Origin: an uncultured Eggerthellaceae bacterium
GTDB lineage: Bacteria > Actinomycetota > Coriobacteriia > Coriobacteriales > Eggerthellaceae
NCBI GenBank assembly: GCA_910584145.1
Contig: CAJTXX010000004.1
Span: 1 to 64,000 of the forward strand
Direction: 5' to 3'
Length of the DNA: 64,000 bases
Position numbers and translations under genes: made by a program. Below the pieces are notes generated by a model that was given only the letters and a program-made list of their open reading frames with translations, ran no database searches and was not told the origin of the DNA. Of the stretch, positions 1 to 7,559 are shown one piece after another. Numbering within the stretch: position 1 is the stretch's first letter; each line of letters opens with the position of its first letter.

Positions 1-1
1 A

Positions 2-346
2 GCGTGCATCGCGGTGTCGTCTACGCCGGCCATCCAGTACGTGCTGGTGGCTCGGAAGCTGATGTCATCCGAGCAGTCGCGTGCTGCCCTGCGCAGATTG
101 CAAGATGCGTTCACCATGCTGGACGTGACACCGGCGGATTTCAGCGAGGCATCCCGCTGCAGCATGGCTGACTTCGAGGATGCGCTGATCGCCCATGCGG
201 CCTATCGCAATGGAGCCGATCTCATCGTCACGCGCAATGAGCGCGACTTCAAAAGATCACCTGTGCCCGCGCTCACCCCTGCCGCGTTCGTGGAGTCGTA
301 TAAGCCGGCAGACTACGAGCACGATCTGATAGACCTCCCGGCTTAG
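2..346 (+). CDS. PIN-domain protein, C-terminal part (5' end outside window)
   Basis: The reading frame is open from the first bases of the window, so only the C-terminal ~114 residues are visible. They look like the second half of a PIN (VapC-type) ribonuclease: a segment with acidic residues in DFEDAL, then GADLIVTRNERDF and a closing PVPALTPAAF motif, where PIN domains place their later acidic metal ligands. PIN proteins are Mg-dependent RNases, usually toxins paired with an upstream antitoxin. Any such partner would lie left of the window. A GTG at 14 is internal to the domain and is not taken as the start. Confidence 0.75.
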   Translation, partial: ACIAVSSTPAIQYVLVARKLMSSEQSRAALRRLQDAFTMLDVTPADFSEASRCSMADFEDALIAHAAYRNGADLIVTRNERDFKRSPVPALTPAAFVESYKPADYEHDLIDLPA

Positions 347-458
347 CGCCTCGAAGGCGATGGTGCTGGGGCGTTACCGACCCGTTGTCGGGTCTTGCCT
401 TCTGCTGCTCGGTTCAATGTTAGAATCCCATGCGTGACCGAACGTTGAAAGGCATGCC

Positions 459-1514
459 GTGACGATCGACTGGTCGTTCTTCATCACCGAGCTCGTGAGC
501 AACCCGCTCTTGATGGTTGTCACCCTGCTCAACATCGGCGTCATCATCGTGAATGGCGCTACCGATGCACCCAACGCCATCGCCACCGCCGTGTCTACGC
601 GCGCCATGAAGCCGCGGCGCGCCATCATCATGGCTGCTATCTGCAACTTCGTGGGCTTGCTGGTCATATCGGCTATCTCGCCGGCGGTAGCGCAGACCAT
701 CTTCGGCATGGTCGACTTCGGCGGCGATGCGCACAAAGCGCTCGTCACGCTCATGGCGGCCATGGTCGCCATCATCGTGTGGGGCAGCGTGGCTTGGTAC
801 TTCGGCATCCCCACCTCGCAGTCACATTCGCTCATCGCCGGCATCACGGGTGCGGCCATCGCGCTCATGGGCAGCTTCGACGCTATCAACTGGAGCGAAT
901 GGGTGAAGGTCATCTACGGCATCCTGTTGTCCACGCTGATGGGCTTCGGCTTGGGCTGGGTCTTCTATCAGATCATCAAGCGGGTATTCTGCAATGCGAA
1001 CCGCCAGCGCGCTAACGTGTTCTTCCGTTGGGCGCAGGTGTTCTCGGGCGCAGGCGTGGCATTCATGCATGGCGCGCAGGACGGCCAGAAGTTCATGGGC
1101 ATCTTCGTGCTGGCCATCTTGATGGCAGCCGGCATGGGCACCGACACCGCCGCGCTGTCGCTGCCGGTGTGGCTCATGCTGCTGTGCGCCATCTCGATGG
1201 GCGTGGGCACCGGTGTGGGCGGCGAGCGCATCATCAAGAGCGTTGGCGTCGATATGGTGAAGCTCGAGGCATTCCAAGGCTTCGCGGCCAGCTCCTCTAC
1301 GTTCGTCAGCCTGATCGTGGCCACGTTCGGCGGCTTGCCCGTGTCCACGACGCATACGAACACCACGGCCATCATGGGCGTGGGCGCCGCGAAGAGCCCG
1401 AAGGCCGTGCGATGGTCCATCGCCATCGACATGGTGAAGACCTGGGTGCTCACGTTCCCCGGATGCGGCCTCATGGGCTTCGTGTTCGCCAAGCTGTTCC
1501 TGCTCGTGCTGTAG
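459..1514 (+). CDS. pit: PiT-family inorganic phosphate transporter
   Basis: A 351-residue polytopic membrane protein of the PiT family, which imports phosphate (as a metal-phosphate complex) using the ion gradient. The two family signatures are present as an internal duplication: GATDAPNAIATAVSTR near residue 29, and GGLPVSTTHTNTTAIMGVG near residue 290. Most of the chain is hydrophobic helices. GTG at 459 follows GAAAGG at 446-451. A nearby ATG at 454 is closed by a stop after two codons. A TAGAAT box at 421-426 is a possible -10. The next gene is a DUF47 PhoU-like protein, the usual partner of PiT carriers, so the two probably form a phosphate-uptake operon. Confidence 0.93.
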   Translation: MTIDWSFFITELVSNPLLMVVTLLNIGVIIVNGATDAPNAIATAVSTRAMKPRRAIIMAAICNFVGLLVISAISPAVAQTIFGMVDFGGDAHKALVTLMAAMVAIIVWGSVAWYFGIPTSQSHSLIAGITGAAIALMGSFDAINWSEWVKVIYGILLSTLMGFGLGWVFYQIIKRVFCNANRQRANVFFRWAQVFSGAGVAFMHGAQDGQKFMGIFVLAILMAAGMGTDTAALSLPVWLMLLCAISMGVGTGVGGERIIKSVGVDMVKLEAFQGFAASSSTFVSLIVATFGGLPVSTTHTNTTAIMGVGAAKSPKAVRWSIAIDMVKTWVLTFPGCGLMGFVFAKLFLLVL

Positions 1515-1637
1515 CGCCGTTGCGCCCGGGGCGCCGTCGGGCAACGGATTGGGCACAGATGCGGCTTCTGGCAGCGCGCGGGCTGCGCACTGATATCATT
1601 TCCCCCAAAGGTTATGTGGCGAAGGAGGGCGCTACCC

Positions 1638-2261
1638 ATGGCGAAGCTCAAGCTGAACTACTTCAAGGCATATGAGAAGCTCACTGGCTTGGCTGTTGAA
1701 GAGGCCGATCTGCTGATAGAGGCCATGCGCACGTTCACCGAAGCGAGCGGCTACTCCGATACGATGGAGCAGATGCACGAGTTCGAGAACCGCGGCGACG
1801 ACATCAACCACGACATATTCACGGCAGCAGCGGTGGATTTCATGCCGCCGTTCGACCGCGAGGACGTGGTGAGCCTGGCGCAAGCGCTCGACAACGTGCT
1901 CGACTACATCGACGATGTGCTGGGCCATATGTATGTCTATGACATCCGCACCATGCCCGAGGACGCGCTGCGCTTCGCCGAGCTCATCAAGAAATCGGCG
2001 CGCGCGCTCGACCACATGATGGCCGAGTTCCATAACTTCAAGAAGAACAAGAAGTTCAAGCAGCTGGTGGTGGATATCAACTCCTACGAGGAGGAAGCCG
2101 ACGTGCTGTACCAGGAGGCCATGCGCCGCCTGCACACCGAGGACAACGACGATGTCATGCACGTGCTGGTGTGGTCGCGCATCTACGAGCGCATGGAGAA
2201 GTGCTGCGATGCCACCGAGCACGCCGCCGACATCGTGAGCACCATCCTGCTGAAGAACTAG
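1638..2261 (+). CDS. DUF47 family PhoU-like protein (PiT accessory)
   Basis: A 207-residue, mostly alpha-helical soluble protein of the DUF47/PhoU-like family. Seen: paired acidic helices with the ENRGDDINHDI and SYEEEADVLYQEAMRRLH segments, which resemble the metal-binding E/D-rich helices of PhoU. Members sit next to PiT transporters and are thought to regulate them. ATG 1638 was preferred to upstream in-frame codons because GAAGGAGGG at 1621-1629 is correctly placed. It starts 123 bp after pit. The likely job is phosphate-dependent control of the neighbouring carrier in the cytoplasm; the mechanism is not shown by sequence. Confidence 0.9.
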   Translation: MAKLKLNYFKAYEKLTGLAVEEADLLIEAMRTFTEASGYSDTMEQMHEFENRGDDINHDIFTAAAVDFMPPFDREDVVSLAQALDNVLDYIDDVLGHMYVYDIRTMPEDALRFAELIKKSARALDHMMAEFHNFKKNKKFKQLVVDINSYEEEADVLYQEAMRRLHTEDNDDVMHVLVWSRIYERMEKCCDATEHAADIVSTILLKN

Positions 2262-2302
2262 CCAACTGGCCGCGACCGGGCTGCGCCGTTCCCCTGCTGC
2301 GC

Positions 2303-2335
2303 ACCACCACGCTCGCGCTAAGCGAGCGTGGTGGT
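2303..2335. terminator. Bidirectional terminator-like hairpin
   Basis: A 14-bp perfect inverted repeat (2303-2316 and 2322-2335) with a 5-nt loop between the convergent DUF47 and phospholipase-like genes. The loop holds the stop codon of the minus-strand gene. There is no T run, so factor-independent termination is uncertain. Confidence 0.5.
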
Positions 2336-3328
2336 GGCTATGATGGTGGCTTCGGTCGGCTCGCCGTTGAAGTTCAGGCCGGCGGTCGTCGTGCGGGTGA
2401 AGGCGCAGGCATCGTCGGTATCGGCGAAGGCGACCACATCTGCGCGAGCACGCCGGGCGGCGGCATCGTAGAGATCCCAGAAGCTGGCGGTGGATAGCGC
2501 GCCGGTGGCAGGGTCGCGCCATTCCCGATGCTCGGCGTTGTCGAACTGCGAGGCATAGAGCGGGCGGTCTTGATGGCTCATGGCCCGCAGCAGCGAATGC
2601 TCGCGGAACAGGTGCTCGAGAGCGGTCAGCACCTCGCGCTTGGCGCCGCTCGGCGACCAGAGCGCCCGCAGCGCTGTGCGGTACGCTTTCGCGCAGATGC
2701 GCACGGCGCTCTGCGATAGGCGCTCGTCGTATACCTGTTGCGCTACGCGGCGGTAGAGCGCGCCGACCACGTTCAGCACATGGTCGGTGGCGGCCAGCGT
2801 CTTGTGCGATGGGTCGAAGCTGGCGATGGTGCAACCGTGCTTCGTGGATAGCACCAGCTCATCCAGCTCGCTCTCTATGGTGGCATGCACCTCGTGCGCG
2901 CAGGCGCGATCGAGCCCGGGCACGCCCGCATCGCAGAGCTCCCATTGCTGGGCGTATATGAACGGATGCAGCCCGCTATCCAGCAGGTAATGGCAGAGCA
3001 GCCCCATGGCATAGGCGCGCCCGATGCGCCGAGCGTTCGCGGTGGGGCTGTTGCCGCCCGCATCGGTCGGCATGGCGAAGCCTGGCGCTATGTCGTCCAC
3101 CGCGCGGCGGAACGCCGCCAGCAGCTCGGCCGTGCGCTCGCGGTGCATGCGAACGCCCACGGCGGGCGCTCCTATCGTGCGCGGGTCGAGCGCGCCGAAG
3201 AACAGCACATCCGGCCCCTGGTTGCCCAGCAGGAACGCTTGGAGCTCGTCGCGCGTGCTACCCACCGCTTCGTGCAAGCTATCGTAGATATCGCGCCCGA
3301 ACGTGTCGTGCGTGATGACGGCCGGCAT
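2318..3328 (-). CDS. Zinc-dependent phospholipase C-like protein
   Basis: A 336-residue protein matching the zinc-dependent phospholipase C/S1-P1-like helical fold. Seen: ITHDTFGRDIYDSL at the N-terminus, GNQGPDVLFFG around residue 35, then a metal-ligand-rich helix MGLLCHYLLDSGLHPFI and HEVHATIESELDELVL. These His/Asp/Glu positions are the expected Zn ligands. No signal peptide is visible, so it is probably cytoplasmic, unlike secreted clostridial toxins. ATG 3328 is chosen over 3364 because AAGGGAGAAA precedes it. It is transcribed away from lysC, sharing an AT-rich promoter. The substrate is unknown; the family call is good, phospholipase activity is inferred. Confidence 0.8.
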   Translation of the reverse strand: MPAVITHDTFGRDIYDSLHEAVGSTRDELQAFLLGNQGPDVLFFGALDPRTIGAPAVGVRMHRERTAELLAAFRRAVDDIAPGFAMPTDAGGNSPTANARRIGRAYAMGLLCHYLLDSGLHPFIYAQQWELCDAGVPGLDRACAHEVHATIESELDELVLSTKHGCTIASFDPSHKTLAATDHVLNVVGALYRRVAQQVYDERLSQSAVRICAKAYRTALRALWSPSGAKREVLTALEHLFREHSLLRAMSHQDRPLYASQFDNAEHREWRDPATGALSTASFWDLYDAAARRARADVVAFADTDDACAFTRTTTAGLNFNGEPTEATIIATTTLA

Positions 3329-3366
3329 ATTTTCTCCCTTCACGCGCAGGTGCAGGTTCCGCACGC

Positions 3367-3374
3367 ATTATAAT
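3367..3374. promoter_or_regulatory. Overlapping divergent -10 boxes, phospholipase-like gene / lysC
   Basis: The sequence ATTATAAT gives a perfect TATAAT on the plus strand (3369-3374) and on the minus strand (complement of 3367-3372), inside a GCATTA-TAA-TAATGC inverted repeat (3365-3379). A TTGACG-like -35 for the minus strand lies at 3387-3392 with a short 14-bp spacer. No good plus-strand -35 was found. Confidence 0.5.
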
Positions 3375-3417
3375 AATGCGTCGGTTCGTCAAGTTCGTGG
3401 AGAGAGTCTGAACAACA

Positions 3418-4695
3418 GTGGCCCTTATCGTTGCTAAATTCGGCGGCACGTCCGTCGCATCGCCCGAGCGCATCAAGAATGTGGCGCGGCGCATCGCATC
3501 CATACGCGAGCGCGGCGACGACGTGGTGGCGGTGGTATCGGCTATGGGCAAGACCACCGACGAGCTGATGAGCATGGCAAACGCCGTGAACCTGCATCCG
3601 CCCGCACGCGAGCTTGACCGTCTGCTCTCCACCGGCGAGCAGGTGTCGATGACGCTGCTGGCGCTGGCGCTCGAGAACATGGGGCTGAAAGCCATGAGCT
3701 TCACCGGCCGCCAGGCGGGCATCGAGACGAACGGCACGCATAACAAGGCCAAGATCGTGAAGGTGCACAACGAGCGCATCTTGGAAGCGCTCGCGGCGGG
3801 GGTCATCCCCGTGGTCGCGGGCTTCCAGGGCATCGACGCGAACAGCGACATAACAACGCTCGGTCGCGGCGGCTCCGACACCACAGCGGTGGCCGTTGCA
3901 TGGGGCATCGAAGCCGACGTGTGCGAGATATACTCCGATGTCGACGGCGTGTACACGACCGACCCGCGCATCGCGCCGCGGGCGCGCAAGCTCGACGAGA
4001 TATCCTATGACGACATGCTCGAGCTATCGAGTGCCGGCAGCGGCGTGCTCCAGAGCCGCGCCGTGGAATTCGCCAAGAAATGGGGCGTCGTCATACATTC
4101 GCGCTCGGCGTTCACCAACGAACCCGGCACCTATATCAAGGAGGACCCCAAGATGGAGGAAGCCGTCATAACCGGCATAGCGCACGACACGTCCGAGATG
4201 AAGGTGACCATCCGCCACGTGCCCGATGCTGTGGGCGTGGCGGCGAAGGTGTTCAGCGCGCTGGCTGCGAACATGGTGAACATGGATATGATCATCCAGA
4301 ACACCTCGCTCGACGGGGCCACCGACATCTCGTTCACCTGCCCCGCTTCCGACATGCCGCGAGCGCGCGAGACGCTGGCGGCCATCGTGCCCGAGATCGG
4401 CGCCGACGCGGTGGATGTCGACGAGGACATCGCCAAGATCAGCCTGGTGGGCACGGGCATGAAGTCGTCTCCTGGCGTATCGGCGCTGGCGTTCAGCACG
4501 CTGGGCGAGAACAACATCAACATCATGGCCATCTCCACGTCGCCCATCAGGTTGTCGATGGTGATAGCCGCCGGCGAGGCCGCCCGCGCGGTGCAGCTGC
4601 TGCATACCGCGTTCGACCTCGATTCCGACAGCGTGTTCGAGGAGACGCAGCTCTCTGCCGAGGAGATAGCCGCCAAGATGGAGAAAGGCCGCTAG
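3418..4695 (+). CDS. lysC: Aspartate kinase
   Basis: Aspartokinase, 425 residues, ATP-dependent phosphorylation of aspartate, the first step to lysine/diaminopimelate, threonine and methionine. The N-terminal amino-acid-kinase domain opens with ALIVAKFGGTSVASPERI. STGEQVSM and FQGIDANSDITTLGRGGSDTTAVA form the substrate/nucleotide sites. Two C-terminal ACT domains begin near residue 260 (MKVTIRHVPDAVGVAAKVF and KISLVGTGMKSSPGV), implying feedback inhibition by end-product amino acids. The GTG start puts the kinase motif at residue 3, as in homologues; AGAGAG lies upstream at 3400-3405. asd follows after an opposite-strand gene, and dapL lies at 12.4-13.7 kb, so the pathway is partly clustered. 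Confidence 0.96.
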   Translation: MALIVAKFGGTSVASPERIKNVARRIASIRERGDDVVAVVSAMGKTTDELMSMANAVNLHPPARELDRLLSTGEQVSMTLLALALENMGLKAMSFTGRQAGIETNGTHNKAKIVKVHNERILEALAAGVIPVVAGFQGIDANSDITTLGRGGSDTTAVAVAWGIEADVCEIYSDVDGVYTTDPRIAPRARKLDEISYDDMLELSSAGSGVLQSRAVEFAKKWGVVIHSRSAFTNEPGTYIKEDPKMEEAVITGIAHDTSEMKVTIRHVPDAVGVAAKVFSALAANMVNMDMIIQNTSLDGATDISFTCPASDMPRARETLAAIVPEIGADAVDVDEDIAKISLVGTGMKSSPGVSALAFSTLGENNINIMAISTSPIRLSMVIAAGEAARAVQLLHTAFDLDSDSVFEETQLSAEEIAAKMEKGR

Positions 4696-4772
4696 CGCTC
4701 GGTCTGGGTGCGCGATCCTGCAACAGCGAGGCTATCGCTGTCGAGCGTGCTGTGAGCGAGATGAGGAGATGC

Positions 4773-4808
4773 AGCGGGCCCCGACCATGCATGCGGTCGG
4801 GGCCCGCT
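4773..4808. terminator. Strong hairpin terminator between lysC and DJ-1 gene
   Basis: A perfect 14-bp stem (4773-4786 with 4795-4808) and an 8-nt loop ATGCATGC, followed by GTTCGTT. It lies between convergent genes and can serve both. Confidence 0.75.
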
Positions 4809-4824
4809 GTTCGTTATCGCGGCT

Positions 4825-5373
4825 CTATGCGACGAGCATGTCCGCTGCCACGCGTTCGGCTACGGCATCGCCTGCGAGGTGGCGCAGCATCTGGAGACCG
4901 AAGGCGAGCGCATAGCCGGGGCCGCTCGCGGTTATGAGGTTGCCGTCCTCGTAGACGCCCTGTCCGGGGTAGGTGCCCTCGGGGAAGCCCTCCTCGCAGC
5001 TGGGATAGCACGTCGCCGTGCGGCCCTCGAGCAGGCCGAGCTCGTTCAGCAGCGTGGGGCCCGCGCAGATGGAGGCCACCAGGCGCTCGCTGTCGGCTAT
5101 GAACGCGGGCAGTATGCGCGCCAGCTCGGCGCATGCCTTCAAGTTCGCCACGCCGTCCTCGCCGCCGGGTATGCAGATGGCATCGAAGGCCATGAGGTCG
5201 ACGTCGCCGATCAGGGCATCGGCCTTCACGGATATGCCGTGAGCGGCTGTCACCTCGCGCGTGGGCATGGCCGACACCAGCGTGACCTTCACGCCGCCGC
5301 GGCGCAGCGCGTCGGTCGGGGCCAGCGCCTCGAGGGGCTCGAATCCGTCTCCGAGCATCATCGCAAGTTCCAT
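4825..5373 (-). CDS. DJ-1/PfpI family protein
   Basis: A 182-residue DJ-1/PfpI (ThiJ) superfamily protein. The nucleophile-elbow cysteine is in VASICAGPTLL near residue 105, and the conserved acidic residue that tunes it is in GFEPLEALAPTD near residue 12. Family roles include protein/nucleotide deglycation, glyoxalase activity and redox chaperoning. ATG 5373 is preceded by AGGAGAAGCACT; the much longer open frame upstream (to 5964) overlaps asd and is rejected. It is transcribed divergently from asd and convergently with lysC, so proximity to lysine genes is probably accidental. Confidence 0.88.
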   Translation of the reverse strand: MELAMMLGDGFEPLEALAPTDALRRGGVKVTLVSAMPTREVTAAHGISVKADALIGDVDLMAFDAICIPGGEDGVANLKACAELARILPAFIADSERLVASICAGPTLLNELGLLEGRTATCYPSCEEGFPEGTYPGQGVYEDGNLITASGPGYALAFGLQMLRHLAGDAVAERVAADMLVA

Positions 5374-5430
5374 AGTGCTTCTCCTACCGGATAGTGGGAT
5401 GGTCGACCGGTCTATTATGCCCGTTGCGGC

Positions 5431-5436
5431 TATAAT
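5431..5436 (+). promoter_or_regulatory. -10 box for asd
   Basis: A perfect TATAAT 32 bp before the asd start, in the gap between divergent genes. No convincing -35 was seen 16-18 bp upstream. Confidence 0.5.
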
Positions 5437-5467
5437 GAGCCGACCAGACCGCGCGAAAGGAACCGAG

Positions 5468-6514
5468 ATGGAAACCAAGAAGATGCCAGCACGACCCGTT
5501 GTAGCAGTGGCCGGAGCGACCGGTGCCGTCGGCGCGGAGTTCCTGAAGGTGCTGCACGATGTGGATTTCCCAGCATCTGAGGTGCGCGCGCTGGCTAGTG
5601 CGCGCTCGACTGGCAAGGAGCTTCCCTTCGAGGGTTGCGGCGATGTGCCGGCAGGTGCGCTGGTGGTGCAGGAGATGACGCCCGAGAGCTTCGAGGGTGT
5701 GGACATCGCCCTGTTCAGCGCGGGAGCTGGTGTGTCGAAGCAGATGCGCGAGGCGGTGGTGGCCGCCGGAGCTGTGATGATCGACAATTCGAGCGCGTTC
5801 CGCATGGATGCGGATGTGCCGCTCGTGGTGCCGGAGGTGAACCCGCAGGATGTGGCGTGGCACTCCGGCGTCATAGCCAACCCGAATTGCTCCACCATAC
5901 AGATGGTGGTGGCATTGAAGCCGCTGTACGACCTGTCGCGCATCACGCGCGTGGTGGTGTCCACCTATCAGGCGGCGAGCGGCGCGGGCGCGCCTGCCAT
6001 GGCTGAGCTCTACGATCAGACGCGTGCGTTCCTGGATGGCACGCCCGAGGACGAGCTGACCGTCGAGTCCTTCCAGCATCGCATCGCATTCAACTGCATC
6101 CCGCACATCGACGTGCCGATGGAGGACGGCTCCACCAAGGAAGAGTGGAAGATGGTGGCCGAGACGAAGAAGATCATGGGCGACGAGGGCCTGGCGGTGT
6201 CTGCGACGTGCGTGCGCGTGCCGGTGCTGCGCTGCCATGGCGAATCCATCAATGTGGAGTTCGAGGGCGATGTGACGGTGGAGGCTGCGCGGGCTGCGCT
6301 CGAAGCGGCGCCCGGCGTGCAGCTGATGGATGACCTGGCGGCGTGCGAGTACCCCATGCCCGGCATCCTGGCTGGTACTGACGGGGTGTTCGTGGGGCGG
6401 CTGCGGCGCGACGAGAGCGTGGCGCATGGGCTGGCGTTCTGGGATGTGGCGGACCAGATACGCAAGGGCGCAGCGCTGAACGCGGTGCAGATCGCGCAGT
6501 TGCTGCTGCCGTAG
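5468..6514 (+). CDS. asd: Aspartate-semialdehyde dehydrogenase
   Basis: A 348-residue NADPH-dependent enzyme reducing aspartyl phosphate to aspartate semialdehyde, the product used by dihydrodipicolinate synthesis and homoserine dehydrogenase. Seen: a Rossmann nucleotide loop (VAVAGATGAVGAEFL) at residues 11-25, the catalytic cysteine in IANPNCSTIQM, the QAASGAGAPAM substrate loop, and the VRVPVLRCHGESINVEF dimer/substrate segment with its His. ATG 5468 is placed after GAAAGG at 5455-5460 and gives normal family length; the open frame upstream is not coding. It is followed by a hairpin-rich gap. With lysC and dapL it supplies lysine and cell-wall diaminopimelate. Confidence 0.96.
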   Translation: METKKMPARPVVAVAGATGAVGAEFLKVLHDVDFPASEVRALASARSTGKELPFEGCGDVPAGALVVQEMTPESFEGVDIALFSAGAGVSKQMREAVVAAGAVMIDNSSAFRMDADVPLVVPEVNPQDVAWHSGVIANPNCSTIQMVVALKPLYDLSRITRVVVSTYQAASGAGAPAMAELYDQTRAFLDGTPEDELTVESFQHRIAFNCIPHIDVPMEDGSTKEEWKMVAETKKIMGDEGLAVSATCVRVPVLRCHGESINVEFEGDVTVEAARAALEAAPGVQLMDDLAACEYPMPGILAGTDGVFVGRLRRDESVAHGLAFWDVADQIRKGAALNAVQIAQLLLP

Positions 6515-6525
6515 CCCGCTGCGTT

Positions 6526-6680
6526 GCGAGGCTGAGCCTGCATGTGCTCCAAGACCCCACTCCGCTGCTCGCTTCGCTCGTGCGCTCCGTTCGCTTCATG
6601 TTCTTATGGACGGTACGCTTCGCGTACCGATCTTAGTTTGCTTTCAGAAGGCCTTGGAGCGCATACAGGCTCAGCCTTGC
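6526..6680. repeat. Long imperfect inverted repeat downstream of asd
   Basis: Arms 6526-6556 and 6650-6680 are complementary at 27 of 31 positions, with a 93-nt spacer. The four mismatches fit an old element decaying by substitution. The spacer holds runs of CGCTTCGCTCG-type sequence and a smaller hairpin at 6611-6629. No protein of plausible composition is encoded. It fills most of the 311-bp gene-free stretch 6515-6825. Confidence 0.7.
6611..6639 (+). terminator. Candidate asd terminator
   Basis: An 8-bp perfect stem CGGTACGC-TTC-GCGTACCG (6611-6629) followed by ATCTTAGTTT, moderately T-rich. It is nested in the loop of the larger inverted repeat. Confidence 0.5.
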
Positions 6681-6739
6681 AGCGCTCAGTCGCTCGGACA
6701 GCCCTCGCTTCGCTGCGGAACTCGCTTGGTGAGCGCTGC
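6679..6739. repeat. Dispersed hairpin module, copy 1
   Basis: A 10-bp perfect inverted repeat (GCAGCGCTCA 6679-6688, TGAGCGCTGC 6730-6739) encloses a ~40-nt core. That core recurs at 54251-54290 inside tsaB with one substitution and one 1-nt gap. The flanking stems of the two copies differ. Confidence 0.7.
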
Positions 6740-6825
6740 CCCGGACCTCCTGTTGCGACCTTGCTGGACCAGAGACGGTTGGATGGGTACACGTACCGAG
6801 CGATGCGCCCTTGCCGGAGTGAGAT

Positions 6826-7557
6826 ATGAAGAAGATACGGCTTGATGAGCTATTGGTGTCGCGGGGGTCGTATCCCGATGCGGATGCGGCTTTGCGCGGC
6901 GTGCTCGCGCGCGAGGTGCGCGTGGGGGATGCGTATGCCTCCAGTGCGGCGCTGATGGTCGCAGCCGATGCGGATGTGGTGGTGAAGGGGAGCAAGCGGT
7001 TCGTCTCGCGCGGGGGAGAGAAGCTGCGGGGCGCGCTGGATGCGTTCGGGCAGGATGTGCGCGGGATGCGCTGCATCGACATCGGGTCGTCCACTGGCGG
7101 GTTCACCGATTGCCTGCTTCAGGCGGGGGCGGCGAGCGTCGCGTGCGTCGATGTGAATTACGGGCAGCTCGCGTGGAGAATCCGGCAAGACGAGCGCGTC
7201 TCGGTGTTCGAGCGCACGAACATCCGCACGGCCGACCCGGCAGCGCTCGGGGCACCCTTCGACCTCATCGTCATCGACGTCAGCTTCATCGGGTTGGCGG
7301 CGCTGGCGCCGGTGTTCCCCGGCCTGTCGAAGGCCGGCACCATCTTCATCGGCTTGGTGAAGCCGCAGTTCGAATCGCGCCACGACGAGACCGACCGCGG
7401 CGTGGTGCGCGATGAGGCGGTGCGCGAGCGCACGGTCGAAGAAGTGAAGGAAGCCCTCCGAAAGGAGGGCTTCCACGTGACCGATGCCGTCGAATCGTCC
7501 CTGCATGGGCCGAAGGGCAACATCGAATACCTCGTGCGCGCGGTGCGCGCAGCGTGA
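6826..7557 (+). CDS. tlyA: TlyA family rRNA 2'-O-methyltransferase (hemolysin-like)
   Basis: A 243-residue TlyA protein. An N-terminal S4 RNA-binding domain (MKKIRLDELLVSRG to about residue 60) precedes an FtsJ/RrmJ-like SAM methyltransferase domain with DIGSSTGGFTDCLLQAGA as the SAM-binding loop. The K-D-K-E catalytic tetrad can be placed at RFVSRGGEKL, IDVSFIGL, VKPQFE and NIEYL. In mycobacteria TlyA 2'-O-methylates 16S and 23S rRNA cytidines and its loss gives capreomycin resistance; the same role is inferred here. ATG 6826 follows CGGAGTGAG. The 3' end carries an exact GAAA-tetraloop hairpin. It converges on pspA with a 2-bp gap. Confidence 0.93.
   Translation: MKKIRLDELLVSRGSYPDADAALRGVLAREVRVGDAYASSAALMVAADADVVVKGSKRFVSRGGEKLRGALDAFGQDVRGMRCIDIGSSTGGFTDCLLQAGAASVACVDVNYGQLAWRIRQDERVSVFERTNIRTADPAALGAPFDLIVIDVSFIGLAALAPVFPGLSKAGTIFIGLVKPQFESRHDETDRGVVRDEAVRERTVEEVKEALRKEGFHVTDAVESSLHGPKGNIEYLVRAVRAA
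7449..7474 (+). other. Perfect GAAA-tetraloop hairpin inside tlyA
   Basis: An 11-bp perfect stem (7449-7459 with 7464-7474) closed by GAAA. It lies in the coding sequence about 85 nt before the stop. The loop is of the GNRA type, so the RNA hairpin would be very stable; the role is unknown. Confidence 0.55.
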
Positions 7558-7559
7558 GC

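Noticed and set aside
4825..5964. A 379-residue version of the DJ-1 protein
   Set aside because: The extra N-terminus is antisense to asd, and the internal ATG 5373 has a strong ribosome site.
6611..6629. Hairpin as a recombination attachment site
   Set aside because: No integrase or tRNA gene is near, and the hairpin plus T-rich tail fits a terminator better.
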